Assembly: GCA_024686215.1 (NCBI GenBank)
Contig: JAIBDN010000023.1
Span: 1 to 34,585 of the forward strand
DNA: 34,585 nucleotides
Source of the DNA: Gammaproteobacteria bacterium
Lineage (GTDB): Bacteria > Pseudomonadota > Gammaproteobacteria > Pseudomonadales > Halieaceae
Direction of reading: 5' to 3'
Each line of letters starts with the position of its first letter. Position 1 is the first letter of the stretch. Position numbers and translations under genes: made by a program. Positions 26,783 to 33,979 of the stretch are shown in pieces. The notes beneath the pieces were generated by a model. It was not told where the DNA came from. It saw only the letters and a program-made list of their open reading frames with translations, and made no database searches.

Positions 26783-26898
26783 AGCGGTTCAGAAAGGCGG
26801 GGGGAAACGAAGGCAAAGTCTATCACAGTTTTAGGCGTGATTAGTTCCCGGTTGCGGCGGGCTTTAATAACCGCCGTCCAGTGCCCTTACAGGAGCAC

Positions 26899-27708
26899 CT
26901 AGGGCAACCATTCGGGCCAGTCACCAGAAACACTGCCGCTCCAGTTGGGGGTACGACGCTCAAAATAGGCCATACCCCCTTCTACCGCATCAGGCTTGGT
27001 CATGCTGAAGTTCAGTGCGCGACTTTCAGCAGCGGCGAGCTCCCCCCGACTCATGTCCAGAGCGCGCCACAGTAACTGCTTGTGCAGACCCACAGGCAAC
27101 GGCGCGCAATGCGTGGCGATATCCCGGGCGATGTCCAAGGCAGTATCCAGCACCTGCCCGGCAGGCACACTGCGTCCGGCCAGCCCCCAGGTCACCGCTG
27201 CTTCACCACTCAGTCGTGGGGCGCGCACCAGCAGTTCAAAAGCCCGCTCGAAACCCACCAGCCGCGGCAATACATACTCCATGGCGAAATCAGTGACCAC
27301 GCCTCGGCGGGACTGCAGAAAACCGTACTTGCCCTCATTGGCGAAAACGCGCATATCCGCCTGCATCGCCAGTCCCAGGCCAGCGCCTACGGCGTGGCCA
27401 TTGCAGGCCGCGATAACCGGCTTGCGCACATCCCACGCCTGCATGCTCAATGGACAGGAATCAATTTCCACACTCTGGGCAGCACCGTCAAACGTATCCC
27501 CCCCAGCGCCCATGTCTGCCCCGGCGCAAAATGCATTGCCCGCACCTGTCACCACAGCCACGCGAACCGCATCATCTTCATCACAGCGACGATAGGCCTC
27601 GCCCAGACCATCGATAATGGCTGATGACAGGGTGTTATATGCCTCGGGACGATTCAGTGTGATCAGGGCCACACCATCGGTAATTTCAAACAATAACTCT
27701 TCGTTCAT
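26899..27708 (-). CDS. Enoyl-CoA hydratase/isomerase family protein
   Basis: A 269-residue crotonase-fold protein: ALITLNRPEAYNTLSSAIIDGL, VVTGAGNAFCAGADMGAGG (oxyanion hole), CNGHAVGAGLGLAMQADMRVF, and FLQSRRGVVTDFAMEYVLPRLVG. The position where typical hydratases carry the first catalytic Glu appears as GRA/GVV here (FLQSRRGVVTD), with Asp after Thr, so it may be an isomerase or other crotonase rather than a plain hydratase. The ATG at 27708 has a GCGGAA site 7 nt upstream, and further in-frame starts up to 27783 add residues without family similarity. Pathway unknown; a role in acyl-CoA or steroid degradation is possible. Confidence 0.82.
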   Translation of the reverse strand: MNEELLFEITDGVALITLNRPEAYNTLSSAIIDGLGEAYRRCDEDDAVRVAVVTGAGNAFCAGADMGAGGDTFDGAAQSVEIDSCPLSMQAWDVRKPVIAACNGHAVGAGLGLAMQADMRVFANEGKYGFLQSRRGVVTDFAMEYVLPRLVGFERAFELLVRAPRLSGEAAVTWGLAGRSVPAGQVLDTALDIARDIATHCAPLPVGLHKQLLWRALDMSRGELAAAESRALNFSMTKPDAVEGGMAYFERRTPNWSGSVSGDWPEWLP

Positions 27709-28055
27709 GGGTGTTCCGCTTACTTTCGATATAGCCATCAGCTTAATGCACGGTAAAGGTGTGGCAATAGCGATCGTGGCCACGATTCAATACCACTTTC
27801 TTGCCTTGCCATAGCGAGGCGGCAAATGGCCGTCCAAGGCCGTTTCCGCTATAGCGTATAAAAACCGGTAATTTTTCTAAAACATTCACTAGAATTTCAT
27901 TAAGTTATTCCGTATAACCTCCTGTTATATAAAGAATTTGCATCAGCTAAACGGCGTTAGTAGAGGCATAGGGGCCTCTGCTGGACCGCAGGTACGTGGC
28001 AAGCATAATAATCGCCGCCTTCAGCGCAGCGCGAGTGGACATTCAGGAAATAGTA
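27709..28055. promoter_or_regulatory. Divergent intergenic region with a 14-bp palindrome and an AT-rich tract
   Basis: The gap between the hydratase and the GGDEF-EAL gene contains ATCGTGGCCACGAT (27773-27786), a perfect palindrome 65 bp upstream of the hydratase ATG. An AT-rich stretch at about 27850-27945 has several TATA-like hexamers suited to plus-strand -10 elements but no convincing -35. A 6-bp stem AGAGGC/GCCTCT (27962-27979) falls in the likely leader of the downstream gene. Confidence 0.55.
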
Positions 28056-29762
28056 GTGGAACAACGCACAGTACTTATCATTTCGGAGCAAAGCACAGAT
28101 CACCTGATCCTGTCCTCGTGCCTGCAGCGCGCCGTGCCCGCGCGTTTTAACCTAACCTCCCATGAGCACCTGGAGCGTCCACTGGAAGCTCTGATGGATC
28201 CCAATATCGATGCCGTTATCATGGCGTATGGTCCGCAAACTGATTACCTGTTGCGTTTGGCACAAAAAAACGATGCCCCAGTACCGCTGCTGGTACTCCT
28301 GGATGAGGCCGATGAGGCCGTCATCAGTCGCTTGCGCGAATACGGAGCGCAGGACTACCTGATACGCGGGCAACTGCAGGATGCACTGGTACACCGCATT
28401 CTCGATTACAGTATCGCGCTAAAGCAAGCCAGAGAGAAAATCCGTCAGTTATCCAATCGCGATACGCTCACTGGTGCCCTTAACCGTGTGGGCTTTCGCG
28501 CCCATATGGAACGCGCTATGGATCGCTCCGAGCGCTACGGATTCAATACCGCGCTGCTGTATATCAATATCGATCAGTTCTCCAACGTCAACGATCACTA
28601 CGGCGAGGCGGACGGTGACGTAATGATCAAGTCGATATCGCGCCGCCTGATCAACAAAATGCGCAGCACAGACAGCATTGCCCGACTGGGGGGCGACGAG
28701 TTCGCAGTGGTGCTGGAGGATGTTAGCTCTGCAGCCGATGTTGAACTGATAGCCGAGAAGATGCTCAAGTCGATTTCCGCACCAATGATTCTCAGTGAGC
28801 AGCAAGTAGCCGTGGAGGCTAGCCTGGGTGCGGCCATATTCCCGGACGATGGGCGGGAATTCTCCGAGCTGGTGGAATGTGCCCGCAGCGCCATGCAACA
28901 AGCCAAGAGCGTAGGCGGCGGCAAGTATATCCGCTACAGCGATCAGATCACTTTCGACGTGGGCGGCCCCACATCGCTGGCGGCAGAACTGCGCACCGCA
29001 GTGCGTAAAAACCAGTTCGAATTGCACTACCAACCACGCATTGACCTGGAAAGCGGCGAACTGGTGGGCCTGGAGGCCCTGTTGCGCTGGAACCACCCGG
29101 AGCGCGGACTGGTATGTCCCGCTGAATTCCTCTCCGCCTGCGAAGACATGGGCCTGATGAAAACCATTGGCTACCAGGTGATACAGCACGCCTGCGGCGC
29201 CCAGGTATGGTTGAGTAGTCAGAATCTCAGCACTGTCGATGTGGCGGTTAACATCGCATTTTCCCAGATCCAGGACGACCGCTTTGTCGATATCGTCAAA
29301 GACATCATCACCCGCAGCGGTGCTGACGCCAGCTTACTGGAGTTTGAACTCACCGAATCCACCATTCTGAAGAGCCCTGGAGCCATCAAGGCGCGCATGG
29401 ATGAATTGCGTGAGCTGGGTATTTCTTTCTCCCTGGATGATTTCGGCACCGGATTCTCGCAGCTGTCGCACCTGACCGAGCTACCCATCTCTGCGTTAAA
29501 AATAGACGCCTGCTTCGTGCGTGACATACCGGGCAATAAACACCAGGAAGCCGTCTGCACCATGATTATAGAGATGGCCCACCGCCTGGGCATGACCGTA
29601 GTGGCAGAAGGGGCAGAAACCCACGAGCAAATTGCCTTCCTGCGCGAACAGAACTGCCAGCAAGTGCAGGGTTTTTACTACAGTGCCGCTATTCCGCTGC
29701 AAATGATGCCGCGCTTCGTACAGCAACAGCGCTTCAAACGCCGCGAAAAACTGCTTTCCTGA
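28056..29762 (+). CDS. GGDEF-EAL protein with degenerate receiver-like N-terminal domain
   Basis: A 568-residue protein. Residues 1-120 look like a response-regulator fold (RTVLIISEQSTD, GAQDYLIRG) but lack the Asp phosphoacceptor region (the strand ends AVIMAYGP) and the usual acidic pocket and Lys, so it is probably a pseudo-receiver. GGDEF is intact at 212-216, with an inhibitory RSTD site nine residues before it. EAL follows at 340-342 with ELTES, LDDFGTG, ALKID and VVAEGAET, so both activities look possible. The GTG at 28056 was chosen for its AGGAA site 6-7 nt upstream; an in-frame GTG at 27996 is an alternative. It makes or breaks cyclic di-GMP. Confidence 0.88.
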   Translation: MEQRTVLIISEQSTDHLILSSCLQRAVPARFNLTSHEHLERPLEALMDPNIDAVIMAYGPQTDYLLRLAQKNDAPVPLLVLLDEADEAVISRLREYGAQDYLIRGQLQDALVHRILDYSIALKQAREKIRQLSNRDTLTGALNRVGFRAHMERAMDRSERYGFNTALLYINIDQFSNVNDHYGEADGDVMIKSISRRLINKMRSTDSIARLGGDEFAVVLEDVSSAADVELIAEKMLKSISAPMILSEQQVAVEASLGAAIFPDDGREFSELVECARSAMQQAKSVGGGKYIRYSDQITFDVGGPTSLAAELRTAVRKNQFELHYQPRIDLESGELVGLEALLRWNHPERGLVCPAEFLSACEDMGLMKTIGYQVIQHACGAQVWLSSQNLSTVDVAVNIAFSQIQDDRFVDIVKDIITRSGADASLLEFELTESTILKSPGAIKARMDELRELGISFSLDDFGTGFSQLSHLTELPISALKIDACFVRDIPGNKHQEAVCTMIIEMAHRLGMTVVAEGAETHEQIAFLREQNCQQVQGFYYSAAIPLQMMPRFVQQQRFKRREKLLS

Positions 29763-29778
29763 AGGGGCGCACTAGGCG

Positions 29779-29824
29779 TCAGTGCCGAGTAATGGTAGCC
29801 TTGCCCATCGATAACAAGCACTGA
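29779..29824. other. 7-bp inverted repeat between the two GGDEF-EAL genes
   Basis: TCAGTGC (29779-29785) and GCACTGA (29818-29824) are exact inverted copies 32 bp apart, in the 74-bp gap. It could be a hairpin in the intercistronic mRNA or a regulator site for the second gene. The arm length is short, so chance is possible. Confidence 0.3.
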
Positions 29825-29836
29825 TACTGGCACCGA

Positions 29837-31648
29837 ATGTCCAATCAAGACCACTCCCGTCAACGCCCAAAAATCCTGGTATGTGACGATGACCAGAACG
29901 TAAGATTTCTTACCCGGCAATGCCTGGAAGCCGATGACATGACGGTGGTAGAGGCGGCTGACGGGCTGGAAGCCATCGACGTTTTCGTACGCGAGCGTCC
30001 CGATCTGGTATTCCTTGATGTTGAAATGCCGGGTATGACCGGACTGGAAGTGTGCCAGCGAATCCGGAAAATGCCGCAGGGCGAAACTATCCCGATTATG
30101 ATTGTTACCGGCTCGGACGATCGCAAGTCTATCGACCAGGGCTTCGAGGCCGGGGCTACGCAGTACAAGACCAAGCCTGTGAACTGGTCACTACTGGGGC
30201 GCGACGTTCAGTATATGCTGTGCGCCAGCAATGCGTTCAATGCGCTGAAACGCCAGGAAGATCGACTGCGCTACCTGGCTTATTATGACCCATTGACCAG
30301 CCTGCCCAATCGACGCAGCTTCAATGAGCAGCTCAATCGCATTCTCAGGCGCAGCCAGCGACATGAAACCAGCGCTGCCCTGCTATTTATCGATCTCGAT
30401 CACTTCAAACGCATCAACGACTCGATCGGGCACGCCCGCGGCGACAGACTACTGGTGGAGATCGCCAAGCGCCTGACCATGGAGTTGCGTGAAGACGACG
30501 CCATTAACTATTTCAGCGACAGTAACGCCGAGGACGAGGACGATTCCGAAGCCTCCACTGAAATAGCCCGACTTGGCGGCGATGAGTTTACCGTGGTGTT
30601 GTCAGATGTAGAAAAAATAGCCGATATTGAAGTCGTCGCCAGACGAATACTGGACACCCTCTCGCAGCCTATTGCACTGCAGTCGCACAACCCGGTAGTG
30701 ACGCCCAGTATTGGCATTGCGATCTACCCCCAGGATGGCACCGACCCCGATGCCCTGGTCCGCAACGCCGATACTGCAATGTACGTGGCCAAGGCCGAAG
30801 GCCGGGCCTGTTATCGTTTCTACGACGAGCAGATGAATGCCCGCGCGGTAGAACAACTTAAGATGGAGGAAGAGTTGCGCGATGCCATGCGCAATCACGA
30901 ACTCGAGCTACGCTACCAGCCCCAGGTGGATATCAGCAACGGTGAGGTTGTCAGCATGGAAGCCCTGGTGCGCTGGAAACACCCCAAGCGCGGCATGGTT
31001 CCTCCCGCTGAGTTTATTCCAGTGGCGGAGCGCACCGGGCAGATCATCGAACTCGGCGAGTGGGTAATGCAAGAGGTCGCCAGGCACTGCCTGTACTGGG
31101 ACTCGCTGGGACTCAACAGTTTCCGCGTTTGCGTCAACATCTCGCCCTTGCAGTTTAACCAGAGCAGCCTGCCCGAATGGATTGCCCAGTTTATCAAGGA
31201 TTCAGGACTACCTCCGGAGCGACTGGAGCTGGAGCTCACCGAAAGCGCCATCATGACCGACGCAGAGACCAACATAGCCAAACTGCGCGAACTGAAGGCC
31301 ATAGGCGTTGATCTGGCCGTCGATGATTTTGGCACCGGTTATTCATCGCTTAGCTACCTAAAACGCTTTCCCATCGACACCCTGAAAATTGACCAGAGCT
31401 TTGTAGCAGACCTGGACAGCGCCGATGGCGCAGCCATCGTCGACGCCATCCTGGCCCTGTCAAAAACCCTGAACCTGCGCGTGATTGCCGAAGGCATAGA
31501 AGACCAGCACCAGTTGGCTTACCTGGTAAAAAAGGAGTGCGACCTACTCCAGGGTTTCTACTTTGCTCGCCCGATCTACCCGGAAGATGTGCCGGACATG
31601 CTGCGCCAGAACTTTAGCGAACAGATTAGAGAAGCCACCGCCGGCTAG
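29837..31648 (+). CDS. Response regulator with REC, GGDEF and EAL domains
   Basis: A 603-residue protein. A true receiver (about residues 12-125) has the acidic pair D17/D18, phosphoacceptor D61, T91 and K113. GGDEF is intact at 247-251 and EAL at 375-377, followed by LELTES, DDFGTGYSS, DTLKIDQSF and VIAEGIED. Between the GGDEF lead-in and the signature, an acidic stretch (about 219-242, many Asp and Glu) replaces the region that normally holds the RXXD inhibitory site. It may therefore escape product inhibition. No sensor kinase gene is nearby in this window. It is 74 bp after the upstream GGDEF-EAL gene, likely the same operon, and has a weak ribosome site. Confidence 0.92.
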   Translation: MSNQDHSRQRPKILVCDDDQNVRFLTRQCLEADDMTVVEAADGLEAIDVFVRERPDLVFLDVEMPGMTGLEVCQRIRKMPQGETIPIMIVTGSDDRKSIDQGFEAGATQYKTKPVNWSLLGRDVQYMLCASNAFNALKRQEDRLRYLAYYDPLTSLPNRRSFNEQLNRILRRSQRHETSAALLFIDLDHFKRINDSIGHARGDRLLVEIAKRLTMELREDDAINYFSDSNAEDEDDSEASTEIARLGGDEFTVVLSDVEKIADIEVVARRILDTLSQPIALQSHNPVVTPSIGIAIYPQDGTDPDALVRNADTAMYVAKAEGRACYRFYDEQMNARAVEQLKMEEELRDAMRNHELELRYQPQVDISNGEVVSMEALVRWKHPKRGMVPPAEFIPVAERTGQIIELGEWVMQEVARHCLYWDSLGLNSFRVCVNISPLQFNQSSLPEWIAQFIKDSGLPPERLELELTESAIMTDAETNIAKLRELKAIGVDLAVDDFGTGYSSLSYLKRFPIDTLKIDQSFVADLDSADGAAIVDAILALSKTLNLRVIAEGIEDQHQLAYLVKKECDLLQGFYFARPIYPEDVPDMLRQNFSEQIREATAG

Positions 31649-31668
31649 CCCGCGATTATTAGCCAGTA

Positions 31669-33678
31669 ATGAGCCGCCACTACCTATTCGTCGCACTTAC
31701 AGCTGGATGCATAAGCGCCGCTGCCGGTGCGCCTGCACCGGACAATCTCCACGTGATGCTGCAGGGTGCTGCGAGCACCGACCTGCGCAGCCTGGTGGAG
31801 AGAAACGGCGGCAGCATCACCCACGATCTGCATATAATAGATGCCGTGGGAGCTTCACTAACGCAGGCACAGCTGGATAAAGTGCTGACATCACCGCTGG
31901 TTACCCGCCACATCGATGACCTGCTGGTAAGCGAGCATGAAGACCCCCCATCCGGACAAGACCAGCAAGCCTGTGACGTAGGCGGCGCTCTGGAACTGCA
32001 AATTGACGCCGCAGCCGTTCATTGGCCGCTGTATAACAAGCTCTCCAGCCCCGCGGCATTGCAGAGCCTTGAGTTCGCCTGGCCAGCGGAATTGGGCAGG
32101 GTCGATGCCATCACACTGGGCGACACACCCGTAAGCCCGTCGATGTACAAACAGTTACCTGACAGCAGCTTGCGCTTACAGCTCAACAGCCCCACTAGCG
32201 CGACTTTTAGCCAACAGACGGATCTGCACATAAGTTTCTCCGCACCCGTCACCTCACAAGCAGAGACGCCATTACGCCAGCGAGACTTCAGTCTCACCGC
32301 GACATTCCACGGTGATTGCACAACGACATTGATACCCGGCTACGATAACAATGACCACGATTTTTATTACGCCGCAGTCGCTGGGGCTGATGCCCTGCAT
32401 AAGCATGGCATTACCGGCAAGGGAATAACCGTAGCGGTGCTGGACTCGGGCCTATGGGAGCACCCGGCCCTGGCCAGCGACACATCTGGCGCGCCCAGGG
32501 TAGCGGCCCGTTACGATGCCATAACCAATATTGCTGGTTCTGAAACCTTCGACGAGAGTGGACATGGCACCCACATGACCAGCGTAATTGCTCACAGTGG
32601 CCCGGTATTAGCCAACGGACGCCCGACAGGTGGCTACAAGGGCACTGCACCCGACGTACGCCTGGTGCCCGTAAAGGCATTTGATGTGGAAGGACAGGGC
32701 GACCTTCTGGATATCGTACGCGGCATACAGTGGGTCGTTGATAATCGCCAGACTTACAATATTCAGGTTCTCAATTTGTCGTTCGCGGCACGACCGAGAT
32801 GGAATTACTGGGAGGACCCGATCAATCAAGCTGTAATGCGCGCATGGGCGAGTGGCATTACCGTGGTGGCCGCCGCTGGCAATGAAGGCCCCGGTGACAT
32901 GAGCATTGGCGCTCCCGGCAACCTGCCATACATAATAACGGTGGGCGCCATCACCGATTCCTGGACTCCCGGCACTCGCGATGATGACTACGTGCCAGAT
33001 TTTTCCTCTCGCGGCCCCACTCCCAATGCCCACATTAAACCCGACATCGTCGCCCCCGGTGGGCATATAACAGGGATTACGCGACCAGGCTCAACCCTCA
33101 CCAGGGAACAGCCAGAATACTTGCTGCACAATGGAGACTTCGTAATGACCGGGTCCTCTCAGGCCAGCGCCCTGGTTTCCGGCATCGTCGCACTGTTGTT
33201 GCAACTGGAGCCAGAGCTCAGCCCGGATGACATCAAGTGCAAACTCACCAGCAGTGCTGAGCCCGCCATCAACCGCGACGGCCGGCTCGCCTACAGCCCG
33301 TTTCAGCAGGGTCACGGCCAGGTCAACGCCACCAGAGCGGTAACACTGGGCGCAACCGGCTGTGGTAATGCAGACCTCGATATTCACAAAGACATGCAGG
33401 GCCTGGAACATTTCCGTGGCCCAGCCATTGTCGACGAAGATGGCGCTGTAGGTCTCCCGGGCCTGACAGCGATGGTGTCACCCCTGCCCAGCGCAAAAGG
33501 CTTGAGTGATACCCGCAAATGGGGAGTAAAGGCACACATCGAGCGCAACGATCCACCGCTGGTTGATTCCCCAAGCAACCCCAAGGGCCCCTTCGACTGG
33601 CGACAGATGTACCAGAGCGAAAGAGCTAAAATCGAGAACCTGGCCGACCAGCCACCGCCGGAAACCAAACAGCCTTAG
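31669..33678 (+). CDS. Secreted S8 subtilisin-family serine protease with atypical serine motif
   Basis: A 669-residue subtilase. A signal peptide is present (MSRHYLFVALTAGCISAAAGA; cleavage near residue 21). Residues about 25-90 resemble an I9-type inhibitory prodomain (LHVMLQGAASTDL, DLHIIDAVGASL). An unassigned beta-rich segment (100-235) precedes the catalytic domain: D259 in VLDSGLWEHPAL, H299 in GHGTHMTS, the oxyanion N405 in AAAGNEGPG and S497 in MTGSSQASALVSG. The usual GTSMAAPHVAG is changed to GSSQASALVSG. The C-terminus is proline-rich. It probably acts outside the cytoplasm, possibly on the adjacent repeat protein. It begins 20 bp after the REC-GGDEF-EAL gene and is likely co-transcribed. 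Confidence 0.88.
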   Translation: MSRHYLFVALTAGCISAAAGAPAPDNLHVMLQGAASTDLRSLVERNGGSITHDLHIIDAVGASLTQAQLDKVLTSPLVTRHIDDLLVSEHEDPPSGQDQQACDVGGALELQIDAAAVHWPLYNKLSSPAALQSLEFAWPAELGRVDAITLGDTPVSPSMYKQLPDSSLRLQLNSPTSATFSQQTDLHISFSAPVTSQAETPLRQRDFSLTATFHGDCTTTLIPGYDNNDHDFYYAAVAGADALHKHGITGKGITVAVLDSGLWEHPALASDTSGAPRVAARYDAITNIAGSETFDESGHGTHMTSVIAHSGPVLANGRPTGGYKGTAPDVRLVPVKAFDVEGQGDLLDIVRGIQWVVDNRQTYNIQVLNLSFAARPRWNYWEDPINQAVMRAWASGITVVAAAGNEGPGDMSIGAPGNLPYIITVGAITDSWTPGTRDDDYVPDFSSRGPTPNAHIKPDIVAPGGHITGITRPGSTLTREQPEYLLHNGDFVMTGSSQASALVSGIVALLLQLEPELSPDDIKCKLTSSAEPAINRDGRLAYSPFQQGHGQVNATRAVTLGATGCGNADLDIHKDMQGLEHFRGPAIVDEDGAVGLPGLTAMVSPLPSAKGLSDTRKWGVKAHIERNDPPLVDSPSNPKGPFDWRQMYQSERAKIENLADQPPPETKQP

Positions 33679-33979
33679 CTCTCACAACACAACCCCGGAA
33701 AATCCGTCGCCACAGGCCACGCCCTTCAATTTCCACTTTTCCCTATATATTTCAATGCCTTAAGTGGCATTTCCAACCTCATACTGTTTTTCACGTGACA
33801 CACACCCTACCCCAAAGAGGGTATATATCCCCCTTCATCAGCACCCACCAGCCCCGTATAACGTAGTCAAGCAACGAGATACCAAGATGTGAAACAGGTC
33901 TCACACGAGGACCGAACAAACAGAACAAGGTCACACAGTGACCAACAACTTGAAGACACAACGAAGGCGGACTCTGACA
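33679..33979. promoter_or_regulatory. Leader and promoter region of the repeat-protein gene, with several inverted repeats
   Basis: The 301-bp gap contains AATGCC/GGCATT (33754-33759, 33766-33771), a possible S8 mRNA end hairpin; the palindrome TCACGTGA (33791-33798); a TATATAT tract near 33822 that could be a -10; and GGTCAC-ACA-GTGACC (33929-33943), a perfect 6-bp stem whose right arm covers an in-frame GTG (33938), the alternative start of the repeat protein. A GGCGGA ribosome-like site (33966-33971) precedes ATG 33980. No consensus -35 was found. Confidence 0.45.

Noticed and set aside
27962..27979. Riboswitch in the leader of the first GGDEF-EAL gene
   Set aside because: Only a 6-bp stem is visible; I could not assemble a conserved c-di-GMP or other riboswitch core.
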